Under the pieces are notes generated by a model. The model did not search any database, was not told the DNA's origin, and worked only from the letters and a program-made list of their open reading frames with translations. Source: Dechloromonas hankyongensis (GTDB lineage Bacteria; Pseudomonadota; Gammaproteobacteria; Burkholderiales; Rhodocyclaceae). Taken from it: a stretch of 64,000 nucleotides of DNA. The stretch is from contig NZ_JAKLTN010000001.1 in assembly GCF_022012295.1 (NCBI RefSeq), positions 124,001 through 188,000 of the forward strand, written 5' to 3'. The translations under genes and the position numbers were made by a program. Shown in pieces: positions 8,059 through 16,783 of the stretch. The number at the start of each line of letters is the position of its first letter. Within the stretch, counting starts at the first letter, position 1.

Positions 8059-8748
8059 ATGAGCGCAATCGCCGACAACCTGCAAGCCGTGCAGGCCCGG
8101 ATTTCCCACGCAGCAGCGGCTGTCGGCCGTTCACCGGAATCCGTGCGCCTGCTCGCCGTCAGCAAGACCTGGCCGCTGTCCTGCGTGGTCGATGCCGCCG
8201 AGGCCGGGCAACGCGCCTTCGGCGAAAACTACGTGCAGGAAGGCGTCGACAAGATTGCCGCCATCTCCGGGCGCCATCTGGAATGGCATTTCATCGGCCC
8301 GCTGCAGAGCAACAAGACCAAGCCGGTCGCCGAGCATTTCGACTGGGTGCATTCCATCGAACGGCTGAAGATCGCCGAACGCCTGTCGGCGCAACGGCCG
8401 ACCTACCTGCGCCCGCTGCAGGTCTGCGTCCAGGTCAATGTTTCCGGCGAGGCGAGTAAAAGCGGCTGTACGCCGGACGAAGCGCTCGCCCTGTGCCGTG
8501 CCGTCGCCGCCCTGCCCGGCCTGCAGTTGCGCGGCCTGATGGCCATCCCCGAGCCGGTCGACGACCCACTCGCCCAGCGCCAGCCTTTCCGGCAATTGCG
8601 CCAACTGAGCGAGCAGATCCGGGCCGCCGGCCTACCGCTCGATACCCTGTCCATGGGCATGTCCCACGATCTCGAAGCTGCCGTGGCCGAAGGGGCGACC
8701 ATCGTCCGCATCGGCACGGCCATTTTTGGTGAAAGAAACTACGCATGA
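8059..8748 (+). CDS. YggS/PLPBP family pyridoxal phosphate homeostasis protein
   Basis: A 229-residue single-domain fold-type III PLP-binding protein, which regulates cellular PLP and amino/keto acid balance and has no demonstrated enzyme activity. The PLP lysine is in RLLAVSKTWP near residue 36. GENYVQEGVDKI, WHFIGPLQSNKTKP and the C-terminal LSMGMSHDLEAAVAEGATIVRIGTA (phosphate-binding) are signature stretches. A good AAGGATT ribosome site precedes the ATG. It overlaps proC by four bases in the common yggS–proC–yggT–yggU order. Confidence 0.95.
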   Translation: MSAIADNLQAVQARISHAAAAVGRSPESVRLLAVSKTWPLSCVVDAAEAGQRAFGENYVQEGVDKIAAISGRHLEWHFIGPLQSNKTKPVAEHFDWVHSIERLKIAERLSAQRPTYLRPLQVCVQVNVSGEASKSGCTPDEALALCRAVAALPGLQLRGLMAIPEPVDDPLAQRQPFRQLRQLSEQIRAAGLPLDTLSMGMSHDLEAAVAEGATIVRIGTAIFGERNYA

Positions 8749-9557
8749 AAATCGTTTTCCTCGGCGGCGGCAACATGGCCAATGCCCTGATCGGCGGCAT
8801 GGTCAAGCAAGGCTTTGCGGCCACCGACATCGACGTCATCGACCTCGGCGCCGAAGCACGCGCCAAGCTGGCCGCCAGCTATGGCGTGACCTGCCACGCC
8901 GGCGCCGAAACCGCGCCGGCTTCGCCCGACATCCTGGTCCTCGCCGTCAAGCCGCAGCAGATGAAGGAAGCCGTCGCCCCGCTCGCGGGAAAGCTTGGCA
9001 ATGCACTGGTCATCAGCATTGCCGCCGGCCTCGACATGGCGGCGCTGTCGCGCTGGTTGGGCGGCCATCGCACCATCGTCCGCTGCATGCCCAACACCCC
9101 GGCCCTGATCGGCGCCGGCATCACCGGCCTGTGCGCCCGGCCTGAAGTCAGCGCCGAACAGCGCGCTGCCGCCGACCGCGTACTGAAGGCCGTCGGCACC
9201 ACGGTGTGGATCGACGACGAAGCGAAGATCGACGGCGTCACCGCCATTTCCGGCAGCGGCCCGGCCTATGTCTTCCTGTTCATCGAAGCCCTGCAGCAGG
9301 CCGCTGCCGAACTCGGCTTCACGCCGGAACAGGGACGCCAGCTGGCTATCGAGACCGTCCACGGTGCCGCCGCGCTGGCTGCCCTGTCGAGCGAGCCGGC
9401 CTCCACCCTGCGCGAGCGCGTCACATCCAAGGGCGGCACCACCGAAGCCGCGCTCAAGGTGATGGCCGAGAAGGGCGTCAAGGAAGGGATCGTCGCCGGC
9501 TGCAAGGCGGCCGAAGCGCGCGGCCAGGAACTCGGCAAAATCCTCGGAGCCGGCTGA
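8745..9557 (+). CDS. proC: Pyrroline-5-carboxylate reductase
   Basis: A 270-residue NAD(P)H-dependent enzyme for the last step of proline synthesis. The Rossmann dinucleotide motif FLGGGNMANALIGG is at the N-terminus, followed by ILVLAVKPQQM, the central CMPNTPALIGAGITG loop and the C-terminal catalytic helix SGSGPAYVFLFIEAL with VTSKGGTTEAALKVM. Length and motif spacing are standard. It overlaps yggS (ATGA) and shares a 1-base stop/start overlap with yggT, indicating translational coupling. Confidence 0.97.
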   Translation: MKIVFLGGGNMANALIGGMVKQGFAATDIDVIDLGAEARAKLAASYGVTCHAGAETAPASPDILVLAVKPQQMKEAVAPLAGKLGNALVISIAAGLDMAALSRWLGGHRTIVRCMPNTPALIGAGITGLCARPEVSAEQRAAADRVLKAVGTTVWIDDEAKIDGVTAISGSGPAYVFLFIEALQQAAAELGFTPEQGRQLAIETVHGAAALAALSSEPASTLRERVTSKGGTTEAALKVMAEKGVKEGIVAGCKAAEARGQELGKILGAG

Positions 9558-10090
9558 TGCAGGCCATCGCTTTCCTGCTCGATGCCGTCGCCAGCTTCTT
9601 CTGCACGCTGTTCCTGCTCCGTTTCATGATGCAGGCCATGCGCGTGTCGTTCGCCGGGCAGATCGGCGATTTCGTCGTCAAGCTGACCAACTGGGCGGTC
9701 AAGCCGCTGCGCAGCGTCATTCCCGGCATCGGCGGCTATGACTGGGCCAGCCTGCTCGCCGCCCTCGCCGTACAACTGGCCCTCTCTGGCGTGCTCATCG
9801 GCCTGGCCGGCCCGGCCCTCAACGCCGATGGCGGCACGGTCGCCCTGATGGTCCTGTGGTTCGCTGTCCGCGCCGTGCTGCGCCTCGCCGTGTACATCCT
9901 GATCGGCGCGCTGATCCTGCAGGCCGTGCTATCGTGGATCAACCCCTATTCGCCGTTGGCGGCACCGGCCTACCAGCTGACGCGCCCCATCCTCGACCCG
10001 ATCCGCCGCATCCTGCCGACCATCTCCGGCATCGACCTGTCGCCGCTGGTCGCCATCCTGCTGCTGCAGGTCGCCCTGATGTTCCTGTGA
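9557..10090 (+). CDS. YggT family membrane protein
   Basis: A 177-residue inner-membrane protein built from two YggT repeats, each with two or so hydrophobic helices. The family is linked to osmotic shock tolerance and membrane integrity, but the mechanism is not established. The hallmark segments WAVKPLRSVIPGIGGYDWAS and SWINPYSPLAAPAYQLTRPI with DPIRRILPTISGIDLSPLVA are visible. The start is the ATG whose A is also the last base of the proC stop. It overlaps yggU at its end (GTGA). Confidence 0.92.
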   Translation: MQAIAFLLDAVASFFCTLFLLRFMMQAMRVSFAGQIGDFVVKLTNWAVKPLRSVIPGIGGYDWASLLAALAVQLALSGVLIGLAGPALNADGGTVALMVLWFAVRAVLRLAVYILIGALILQAVLSWINPYSPLAAPAYQLTRPILDPIRRILPTISGIDLSPLVAILLLQVALMFL

Positions 10091-10386
10091 GCGACTGGTA
10101 TCGGGTAGCCGGCGACGGCCGCATCACCTTGACCCTGCACATCCAGCCCGGCGCGAAAAAGACCGAATTCGCCGGGCTGCACGGCGATGCCCTGAAAATC
10201 CGCCTCGCCGCCCCGCCGGTGGACGGCAAGGCCAACGACGCTCTGGTCAAGTTCATGGCCGAAACACTGGGCCTGACCAGATCGGCCGTCGTACTGAAAA
10301 GCGGCCAGGCTTCGCGGCGCAAGGTGCTGGAAGTCGTCGGCGCCGCGCCCACGGTCATCGCCGCCCTAGCCGCCACCAACGTCTGA
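10087..10386 (+). CDS. DUF167 / YggU family protein
   Basis: A 99-residue protein starting at GTG within the yggT stop (GTGA). It has the DUF167 core: LHIQPGAKKTEFAGLHGD, KIRLAAPPVDGKANDALVKF and VVLKSGQASRRKVLEVVG. The fold is known from structural genomics but the function is not. It completes the yggS–proC–yggT–yggU operon. The GTG start was chosen because it is the only one giving both translational coupling and full domain length. Confidence 0.9.
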   Translation: MSDWYRVAGDGRITLTLHIQPGAKKTEFAGLHGDALKIRLAAPPVDGKANDALVKFMAETLGLTRSAVVLKSGQASRRKVLEVVGAAPTVIAALAATNV

Positions 10387-10433
10387 TTGGCGGCTGGGGC
10401 TGGCGCAGTTCATGCGCTATGCTGGAAAGGGAA

Positions 10434-10460
10434 GAGGTTAGCCCGGTGGCTGAAAACCTC
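10434..10460 (+). promoter_or_regulatory. Hairpin in the leader of the orphan lipoprotein gene
   Basis: GAGGTT (10434–10439) pairs with AACCTC (10455–10460). Inside it AGCC (10440–10443) pairs with GGCT (10448–10451) around a CGGT loop, leaving one 3-base GAA bulge. It ends 17 bases before the ATG of the lipoprotein gene and has no T-run, so it is not an intrinsic terminator. It may be a leader structure; function is unknown. Confidence 0.35.
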
Positions 10461-10477
10461 CCCGAAAGGTCGCGCCC

Positions 10478-11566
10478 ATGATCCCCTTTCTGCGCCTGCT
10501 GTGCCTTGCCTTGATGCTTGCTCTGGCAGGCTGCGCGACGCAGCCGCCGGCCCCGCTCCGGGCTCCGGCGCCGGTGCAGATCCCGGAGCAGGTCTGGCAA
10601 CAGGTCGATCATGAAATCCTCGGCGAGGCGGTCGCCGCCAGAGCCCAGGCAACCAGCTTCGCCCGCCGGCAAATGGAACACTGGCGGCAACTGGCGGCGG
10701 ATCGCGCCGAAACCGACTTCATCCCGTGGTTTTCCAGCTACACGACCCAGCAATGGTTGACCGTCAAAGTTGCCTGGTACAAGCTGAATGCGGGCGAAGG
10801 GGATAGCCAGGCGGAGGACCGGTTGGCCGCCTACCTGCAGGAACAGTATTACGAGCGGGTTCTCGCTCCGGTGGCTCGGGAAGTCGATCCCGTTTCGCTG
10901 GTCGGGCAATCGACCAAACTGTTCATCCAGCATCTGCGCCAGGGCCTGCGCCCCATCCCGTCACGCCATGGCATCCCGGAAGCGCAATTTGCCGAACGCC
11001 TCAACGGCATCCGGGCCATTGCCCTGAGTCCGCCACCGGCACCGGGCGCCTCCCTCAACGACATCGTAGCCACCGACCCGATCGATTCCCTGCCGGCTTA
11101 CCTCGCCCTGCTCAAACGCATCCGCGAGGCCGGCAACAACGATGGCGTCGGCCTGAGCAAAACGCGGATATCGCCGGTCGCCCGCCGCATCAGCGAAAAG
11201 CTGCTCAACCAGCTGGCGATCAGCGGCGGTGCAGGCGCCACGTCGACACTGATCGGCGGTGTCGTCGGCTCGGTCATCTCGGTCGGCGCCGTGGCCCTGG
11301 GCGTCCTCTGGCACGAGGCCAAGCGCCAGGACATCGAAATCGCCCTGCGCGAAACCCTGAACGCCGCCCAGGACGACATGTGGAAAATTCTAATGGACGA
11401 CCCCGACAGCGCGGTCAGCGCCGGCATTTACCACATCTTCGAGCAGATCGAAGGCAGCCTGCCGCAGACCGTCACGCACGCGATGACGCTCGACGCCCCG
11501 CCGCAGGCCATCCCGCTGCCGGAACCGCCCGTACCGGACCGCCAGGCGATGCCCGATGACAACTGA
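10478..11566 (+). CDS. Orphan outer-membrane-type lipoprotein, unknown function
   Basis: A 362-residue protein with a lipoprotein signal (MIPFLRLLCLALMLALAGC, lipidated Cys19; the residue after Cys is Ala, so outer-membrane sorting is expected). The mature N-terminus is Pro-rich. The body is mostly helical with many Gln/Arg/Glu. A glycine-rich hydrophobic segment (GGVVGSVISVGAVALGVLW, about residues 265–285) could insert in a membrane, and is unusual in a lipoprotein. The C-terminus is Pro-rich. No family was recognised. It stands alone, with a hairpin in its leader and a bidirectional terminator behind it. Confidence 0.8.
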   Translation: MIPFLRLLCLALMLALAGCATQPPAPLRAPAPVQIPEQVWQQVDHEILGEAVAARAQATSFARRQMEHWRQLAADRAETDFIPWFSSYTTQQWLTVKVAWYKLNAGEGDSQAEDRLAAYLQEQYYERVLAPVAREVDPVSLVGQSTKLFIQHLRQGLRPIPSRHGIPEAQFAERLNGIRAIALSPPPAPGASLNDIVATDPIDSLPAYLALLKRIREAGNNDGVGLSKTRISPVARRISEKLLNQLAISGGAGATSTLIGGVVGSVISVGAVALGVLWHEAKRQDIEIALRETLNAAQDDMWKILMDDPDSAVSAGIYHIFEQIEGSLPQTVTHAMTLDAPPQAIPLPEPPVPDRQAMPDDN

Positions 11567-11590
11567 ACGTGCCGCCAAAGCCCAATGAAA

Positions 11591-11612
11591 AACGGCGGGA
11601 AATCCCGCCGTT
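11591..11612. terminator. Bidirectional terminator-like hairpin
   Basis: AACGGCGGGA pairs perfectly with TCCCGCCGTT over 10 bp around two A residues (a 4-base loop in practice). It is flanked by an A-rich run on the left and TTTCTT on the right. It sits between the convergent lipoprotein gene and pyrC' and could serve both. Confidence 0.75.
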
Positions 11613-11632
11613 TCTTGCTCTCGGGCGAGAAC

Positions 11633-12883
11633 TCAGCCCTGCTGATAGACCGTGCGGCCGGCCACAAGCGTCGTCCTGACCTTGCCGGTCATCATGTAGC
11701 CGGTCCATGGCGAATTCTTGCCCCGGCTCTTCAGGGCTTCCGGGGTCAGTTGCCAGGTGGCTTCCGGATCGAAGATACAGACATCGGCTACCGCCCCGAC
11801 CGCCAGTTGCCCCGATGCCAGGCCGAGCACCTCAGCCGGGGCCGACGTGATGCGGGCCAGCGCCGTCGGCAGATCGACCCCGGCAGCTTCAGCCCATTTC
11901 AGGGTCAGCGGCAGCAGGACTTCGAGACCGGTGGCACCCGGCTTGGCTTCGCCGAAGGGCAGCAGCTTGTCGTCGGCGCCGACCGGCGTGTGGTCCGAGC
12001 AGATCGCCGCCCAGCCGGCGACGACGGCTTCCGACAAGGCCCGGCGGTCGCTCTGCGCGCGCAGCGGCGGGTTGAAGCGGGCATGCGGGTTAAAGAAGCC
12101 GATGTCGTTTTCGGTGAGCAGCAGATGGTGCACGCCGACGTCGCAGCTGATCGGCAGGCCGTCGTGCTGCGCCCGGTGCACCAGGGCCATGCCGGCCGCC
12201 GACGAGATGCGGGTCAGGTGCACGCGGCATCCGGTGTCGCGCACCAGCTGGATGATGGTGCCGATGGCGATGGTTTCGGCGGCGACGGGAATGCCGGCCA
12301 GGCCGAGACGGCTGGCCACTTCGCCTTCGTGCGCGATGCCGTTGCGCGCCAGCCAGTGGTCCTGCGGCTGCAACCAGACGGCAAAACCGAAGGTGGCAGC
12401 GTATTCCATGGCGCGCAGCAGCGCTTCGGTATCGACCACCGTCTTGTTGGCCTGCGAAAAGGCCACGCAGCCGGCTTTCTTAAGGCCGGCCAGCTCGGCC
12501 AGGCGTTCGCCGTTGAGGCCCAGGGTCAGGGCACCGAGCGGCAGGACGCGCGCCTTGCCGATTTCCTTGGCGCGATGCACCAGGCGGTCGGCCAGTTCCG
12601 GCTCGTCGAGCGGCGGATCGGCATCCGGCGGCACGACGACGCTGGTCACGCCGCCAGCGACGGCGGCGGCCAGTTCGGCTTCGATGGAATTCAGGCGGGC
12701 GCCGAGGTCGATCAAGCCGGGGCACACCACGCAGCCAGTTGCGTCGATGCTCTGTTCGGCGACAAAACCGACGGGAGGTTCGCCGATACCGGCCACCTTG
12801 CCACCGGCGATGTACAGCGCAGTGCGGCGGTCGACGCCGTTCTTCGGATCGATGACGCGGCCGTTCTCAATAACGATGTTCAT
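11633..12883 (-). CDS. pyrC': Dihydroorotase-like PyrC', probably non-catalytic ATCase partner
   Basis: A 416-residue amidohydrolase-fold protein of the type I dihydroorotase group, directly downstream of pyrB. The framework is kept: PGLIDL, ISCDVGVHHLLLTENDI, FNPPLRAQSDRRAL, CSDHTPVGADDK and GLEVLLPL. However, the metal-binding HxH that should follow GLIDL is G61-A62-R63, and the usual REPG downstream is also gone. In Pseudomonas a similar degenerate PyrC' does not hydrolyse dihydroorotate but is needed to assemble the aspartate transcarbamoylase dodecamer; the same role is inferred here. A catalytic pyrC should then exist elsewhere. Its start is two bases after the pyrB stop. Confidence 0.88.
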   Translation of the reverse strand: MNIVIENGRVIDPKNGVDRRTALYIAGGKVAGIGEPPVGFVAEQSIDATGCVVCPGLIDLGARLNSIEAELAAAVAGGVTSVVVPPDADPPLDEPELADRLVHRAKEIGKARVLPLGALTLGLNGERLAELAGLKKAGCVAFSQANKTVVDTEALLRAMEYAATFGFAVWLQPQDHWLARNGIAHEGEVASRLGLAGIPVAAETIAIGTIIQLVRDTGCRVHLTRISSAAGMALVHRAQHDGLPISCDVGVHHLLLTENDIGFFNPHARFNPPLRAQSDRRALSEAVVAGWAAICSDHTPVGADDKLLPFGEAKPGATGLEVLLPLTLKWAEAAGVDLPTALARITSAPAEVLGLASGQLAVGAVADVCIFDPEATWQLTPEALKSRGKNSPWTGYMMTGKVRTTLVAGRTVYQQG

Positions 12884-12885
12884 GT

Positions 12886-13845
12886 TCAGTTCCCTGCAAC
12901 GATGCTCATGACGGCCATGCGAACCGCGATGCCGAAAGTGACCTGGGGCAGGATCACGGCCTGCTCGCCGTCAGCCACGGCGGAATGGATCTCGACGCCC
13001 CGATTCATCGGCCCCGGGTGCATCACGATGGCGTCCGGCTTGGCCAGCGCCAGCTTCTGCGGCGTGAGGCCATAGTGGCGGAAGTACTCGCCGGCCGACG
13101 GCAACAGCGCGCCGCTCATCCGTTCGTTCTGCAGGCGCAGCATGATGACCACGTCACAATCCTTGAGGCCTTCGTTCATGTCGTGGAAGACATGCACGCC
13201 GAGCTTGTCGAGATGCTTGGGCAACAGGGTTTCCGGACCGATGGCGCGGACTTCCGGCACGCCCAGCGTGGTCAGCGCGTGGATGTCGGAACGGGCGACG
13301 CGCGAATGCAGGATGTCGCCGACGATGGCGACGCGCAGTTGCGTGAAGTCCTTCTTGTAGTGGCGGATGGTGTACATGTCGAGCAGGCCCTGCGTCGGGT
13401 GCGCGTGGCGGCCGTCGCCGGCATTGACCACATGCACGTCGTCGCGGCCGATGCGTTGTAGGTGCTCGGCGATCAGAAAGGGCGCGCCGCTCGAGGCGTG
13501 GCGCACGACAAACAGGTTGGCATGCATGGCCACCAGATTGTCGATGGTGTCGAGCAGGGTTTCGCCTTTGGCCGTCGATGACTTGTTGATGTCGAGGTTG
13601 ATGACGTCGGCCGACAGGCGCTTGGCGGCGATTTCGAAGGTGGTGCGGGTACGCGTCGAATTTTCGAAAAACAGGTTGAAGACGCTCTTGCCGCGCAGCA
13701 GCGGCACCTTCTTCACGTCACGGGCCGAAACCTCCATGAAGGAAGCGGCGGTATCGAGGATCTGGGTCAGGATGCCCTGGGGCAGGCCTTCGATGGACAG
13801 CAGGTGGGCGAGTTCGCCGTTCTTGTTCAACTGCGGGTTATGCAT
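12886..13845 (-). CDS. pyrB: Aspartate carbamoyltransferase catalytic subunit
   Basis: A 319-residue enzyme of pyrimidine synthesis (carbamoyl phosphate plus aspartate to carbamoyl aspartate). The carbamoyl-phosphate loop [13 protein letters not shown] and the 80s-loop region [16 protein letters not shown] are intact, as are [16 protein letters not shown] and [13 protein letters not shown]. The start at 13845 follows from family length; a longer frame upstream runs through pyrR. It overlaps pyrR by 8 bases and abuts pyrC', forming pyrR–pyrB–pyrC'. The absence of a pyrI-type subunit fits class A ATCase, which uses PyrC or PyrC' as scaffold. Confidence 0.96.
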   Translation of the reverse strand: MHNPQLNKNGELAHLLSIEGLPQGILTQILDTAASFMEVSARDVKKVPLLRGKSVFNLFFENSTRTRTTFEIAAKRLSADVINLDINKSSTAKGETLLDTIDNLVAMHANLFVVRHASSGAPFLIAEHLQRIGRDDVHVVNAGDGRHAHPTQGLLDMYTIRHYKKDFTQLRVAIVGDILHSRVARSDIHALTTLGVPEVRAIGPETLLPKHLDKLGVHVFHDMNEGLKDCDVVIMLRLQNERMSGALLPSAGEYFRHYGLTPQKLALAKPDAIVMHPGPMNRGVEIHSAVADGEQAVILPQVTFGIAVRMAVMSIVAGN

Positions 13846-14347
13846 GCTCCAGCCTCCAGGCGAGTTGACCGTCATCCTTGCGTTCGAGAACCAGGCTCTG
13901 CCCCGCGCCGAGCGGGACATCCCAGATGCCGTAGGTGGCGGCCACCGGCAACTCGCGACCGCCACGGTCGGCGAGCACGGCCAGTTCGACGGCCGCCGGG
14001 CGACCGTAGTCGAACAGCTCGTTGATGGCAGCGCGCGTCGTGCGGCCGGTGTACAGCACGTCATCAACCAGGATGATGTGGCGCCCTTCGACATCGAAAG
14101 GAATCACCGTCGGCCGGCATTGCGGATGCAGGCCCTTGGCCGAAAAATCGTCGCGGTAGAAGGAAACGTCGATCAGTCCGACATCGTCGGCCAGACCGAG
14201 CAATTCCTTCAGGCGCTCGGCGATCCAGGCGCCGCCGCTGTAAATGCCCACCAGCGCTGGATTCTTGGACAGTTGCGGACGGATCAGGTCGGCCAGCTGG
14301 CGACACTGGGTCTCGGCATCAGGCAGAGGGTTGGGTAGGGATGGCAT
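13838..14347 (-). CDS. pyrR: PyrR: pyrimidine operon regulator / uracil phosphoribosyltransferase
   Basis: A 169-residue PRTase-fold protein. The PRPP-binding signature is [16 protein letters not shown]. Upstream are [13 protein letters not shown] and [13 protein letters not shown], typical PyrR elements. In Bacillus PyrR binds pyr mRNA to cause attenuation. In beta- and gammaproteobacteria it lies at the head of pyrB and its regulatory role is less clear. No anti-terminator/terminator pair is visible ahead of pyrB here because the genes overlap, so RNA attenuation of pyrB itself is unlikely. It overlaps ruvX by 29 bases. Confidence 0.93.
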   Translation of the reverse strand: MPSLPNPLPDAETQCRQLADLIRPQLSKNPALVGIYSGGAWIAERLKELLGLADDVGLIDVSFYRDDFSAKGLHPQCRPTVIPFDVEGRHIILVDDVLYTGRTTRAAINELFDYGRPAAVELAVLADRGGRELPVAATYGIWDVPLGAGQSLVLERKDDGQLAWRLEHA

Positions 14348-14759
14348 GCTGCGCACTTTCGAACCAGGTTTGGAGAATGAGTTGGGCGGCCACCGCATCG
14401 AGTAGCGGTTTGGCGGTCTTGCTGTTGCGGCCGGTTTCGCGCAGGCGCGCTTCGGCATCGAGCGAAGTCAAACGCTCATCGGCGTAGGAAACCGGCAAAT
14501 TGAAGCGCCTTACCAGACGTTCGCCAAATTTGTTGGCCAGCCGGGTCATTTCGTGCGGCGTGCCGTCGGCATGGGTGGGCAGGCCAACCACCAAGCGCTC
14601 CGGCTGCCATTCGGCAATCAACTTGCCGATGGCGGCAAAGCGATCGTCGTTCGATTCGGCATGGATGACGGTCAACGGATGGGCGCTGCCGAGCAGGGTT
14701 TCGCCGGTCGCCACGCCGATGCGTTTTTCGCCGAAGTCGAAGGCTAAGACCGTCCCCAC
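14319..14759 (-). CDS. ruvX: RuvX/YqgF, putative Holliday-junction resolvase / pre-16S rRNA nuclease
   Basis: A 146-residue RNase H-fold nuclease. The first catalytic Asp is in VLAFDFGEKRIGVA. RLVVGLPTHADGTPHEMT, VSYADERLTSLDAEARLR and the last acidic site in KPLLDAVAAQLILQ are present. In E. coli YqgF is essential and processes the 16S rRNA 5' end. It sits between algH and pyrR, in the order normally seen in beta- and gammaproteobacteria, 4 bases after the algH stop. Confidence 0.94.
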   Translation of the reverse strand: MGTVLAFDFGEKRIGVATGETLLGSAHPLTVIHAESNDDRFAAIGKLIAEWQPERLVVGLPTHADGTPHEMTRLANKFGERLVRRFNLPVSYADERLTSLDAEARLRETGRNSKTAKPLLDAVAAQLILQTWFESAQHAIPTQPSA

Positions 14760-14763
14760 GAGT

Positions 14764-15324
14764 TCAGGCGTGTCCGGCTACGTCGGAAAGTTGGGTAAAG
14801 CTGATGCCCAGTTTCTGCATCGCGGCCGGCAGGCGTTCCTCCGGCGGCAGATCGAACAGGATGCTGGCCTTGGCCGGCACCGTGAGCCAGGAATTCTGCG
14901 CGAGTTCATCCTCGAGCTGGCCGGCATCCCAGCCAGCGTAACCGAGCGAAATGAGGATTTCCGACGGCATGCCGTCCTTGCCGACCGAACTGAGCACGTC
15001 GCGCGAACTGGTGAGCCCGACATCGCCATTGACCGCTAGTGTCGATTGCCAGTGGCCGATCGGCCGATGCAGCACGAACCCGCGATCGAGTTGCACCGGA
15101 CCGCCGAAATAGACCGGTAGGTTGGCCAGGCTGTCGGCTTCCAGCTTGATGTCGATCTTTTCGAACAGCCCGGCCACGTTCATGTCGATCGGGCGATTGA
15201 CGATGATGCCGAGCGCGCCGTTCTCGTTATGTTCGCAGACATAGACCAGCGCATTGGAAAAATAGGGATCTTCCAGCGTCGGCATGGCTATCAGGAAGTG
15301 GTCGGTCAGGTTGACGTTGTCCAT
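14764..15324 (-). CDS. algH: AlgH/YqgE family protein (UPF0301)
   Basis: A 186-residue protein with the family hallmarks: [53 protein letters not shown], and [21 protein letters not shown]. AlgH was named for an effect on alginate expression in Pseudomonas; its biochemical function is unknown. It is the first gene of algH–ruvX–pyrR–pyrB–pyrC'. The start at 15324 was chosen over one 36 bases upstream because [10 protein letters not shown] matches the family N-terminus. It is divergent from the photolyase gene, with only 38 bases between starts. Confidence 0.93.
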   Translation of the reverse strand: MDNVNLTDHFLIAMPTLEDPYFSNALVYVCEHNENGALGIIVNRPIDMNVAGLFEKIDIKLEADSLANLPVYFGGPVQLDRGFVLHRPIGHWQSTLAVNGDVGLTSSRDVLSSVGKDGMPSEILISLGYAGWDAGQLEDELAQNSWLTVPAKASILFDLPPEERLPAAMQKLGISFTQLSDVAGHA

Positions 15325-15362
15325 AAGTAGAATTTTAATCGCCGGTGGGGTACAAACCAACC

Positions 15363-16775
15363 ATGAACCACGAAAAAGCCTTGGTCTGGTTCCGCCGCGA
15401 CCTGCGTGATCACGACCACGCCGCCCTCAGCGCGGCCCTGAGCAATGCCCGGCAAGTTTATTGCGCATTCGTTTTCGACACCGACATTCTCGATACGTTG
15501 CCTTCGCGCCGAGATCGGCGCGTCCATTTCATCCGCGACTCGCTGGCCGAGCTCGATGCGGCGCTACGCGCCCGGGGCGGTGGACTGATCGTTCGCCACG
15601 GCCGGGCGGTGGACGAAATCACGGCCCTCGCCGCCCGGCTGGGCGTGGCCGCTGTTTTCGCCAATCGCGATTACGAACCGGCCGCCAAGGCGCGCGACGC
15701 GGCGGTCACTGAAGCCCTGGAACAGCGCGGTATCAGTTTCCACACCAGCAAGGATCAGGCGATTTTTGATGGCGACGAGGTCCTGACCCAGTCCGGCAAG
15801 CCCTACACGGTATTCACGCCGTACAAGAACGCCTGGCTGAAACGGCTCACCCCGACCGACCATGCCGAATGGCGCTGCGCCGGGCAACTGGCCGGGGGAG
15901 AAAATGCTGGGGTACCGACGCTGGAACAGATCGGCTTCGTCCCCGCCGATCTCAACCAAATAGGCATCCGCCCCGGCATGTCCGGCGCCCGGGCCTTGTG
16001 GGATGACTTCCGTGCCGGGCGCATCGCACGCTATGGTCAGCTGCGCGACTTCCCTGCGATCAAGGGCGTGTCGTACCTGTCGGTCCATCTCCGCTTCGGC
16101 ACTGTATCAATCCGAGAACTGGTGCGCACGGCGCTGGCCGAGGAAGCCGGTACCTGGCTCAACGAACTGATCTGGCGCGACTTCTATTTCATGATTCTCG
16201 ACCATTTCCCACAGGTCGTCGGCCATGCCTTCAAGGCGGAGTACGACGCCATCCGCTGGGTAGACTGGCCGGCCGGATTTGCCGCCTGGCAGGCGGGGCG
16301 CACCGGCTACCCGCTGGTCGATGCCGCCATGCGCCAATTGAACCATTGCGGCTGGATGCACAACCGCCTACGCATGGTCGTCGCCTCCTTCCTGACCAAG
16401 GATCTCGGCATCGACTGGCGCTTGGGCGAACGCCATTTCGCTGAGCAACTCAACGATTTCGACCTGTCGGCCAACAATGGCGGCTGGCAGTGGGCGGCAT
16501 CGAGCGGCTGTGATGCCCAGCCCTACTTCCGCATTTTCAATCCGGTCACCCAGTCGGAAAAATTCGACCCGGAAGGCAAGTTCATCCGCCGCTACGTGCC
16601 GGAACTGGCAGCGGTCCCCAACAAGTACATCCACGCCCCGTGGACCATGGGGCGCCTCGAACACGAAGCGATCGGGTTGGTGATCGGCCGAGACTACCCG
16701 GCACCGATCGTGGACCACAAAAAGGCCAGGGACGAAACCCTGGCCCGTTATTCGGTAGTCAAGAAAGTGGCCTGA
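15363..16775 (+). CDS. phrB: Deoxyribodipyrimidine photolyase (CPD class I)
   Basis: A 470-residue flavoprotein that repairs UV-induced cyclobutane dimers with blue light. It opens [13 protein letters not shown], the antenna-domain signature. The C-terminal FAD domain has [47 protein letters not shown] and [18 protein letters not shown], with [16 protein letters not shown], all highly conserved in CPD photolyases. A GTG 18 bases upstream is an alternative start; the ATG was preferred because it begins the conserved domain. The stop lies 8 bases from the convergent chpA stop. Confidence 0.95.
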   Translation: MNHEKALVWFRRDLRDHDHAALSAALSNARQVYCAFVFDTDILDTLPSRRDRRVHFIRDSLAELDAALRARGGGLIVRHGRAVDEITALAARLGVAAVFANRDYEPAAKARDAAVTEALEQRGISFHTSKDQAIFDGDEVLTQSGKPYTVFTPYKNAWLKRLTPTDHAEWRCAGQLAGGENAGVPTLEQIGFVPADLNQIGIRPGMSGARALWDDFRAGRIARYGQLRDFPAIKGVSYLSVHLRFGTVSIRELVRTALAEEAGTWLNELIWRDFYFMILDHFPQVVGHAFKAEYDAIRWVDWPAGFAAWQAGRTGYPLVDAAMRQLNHCGWMHNRLRMVVASFLTKDLGIDWRLGERHFAEQLNDFDLSANNGGWQWAASSGCDAQPYFRIFNPVTQSEKFDPEGKFIRRYVPELAAVPNKYIHAPWTMGRLEHEAIGLVIGRDYPAPIVDHKKARDETLARYSVVKKVA

Positions 16776-16783
16776 CCAGCCGC

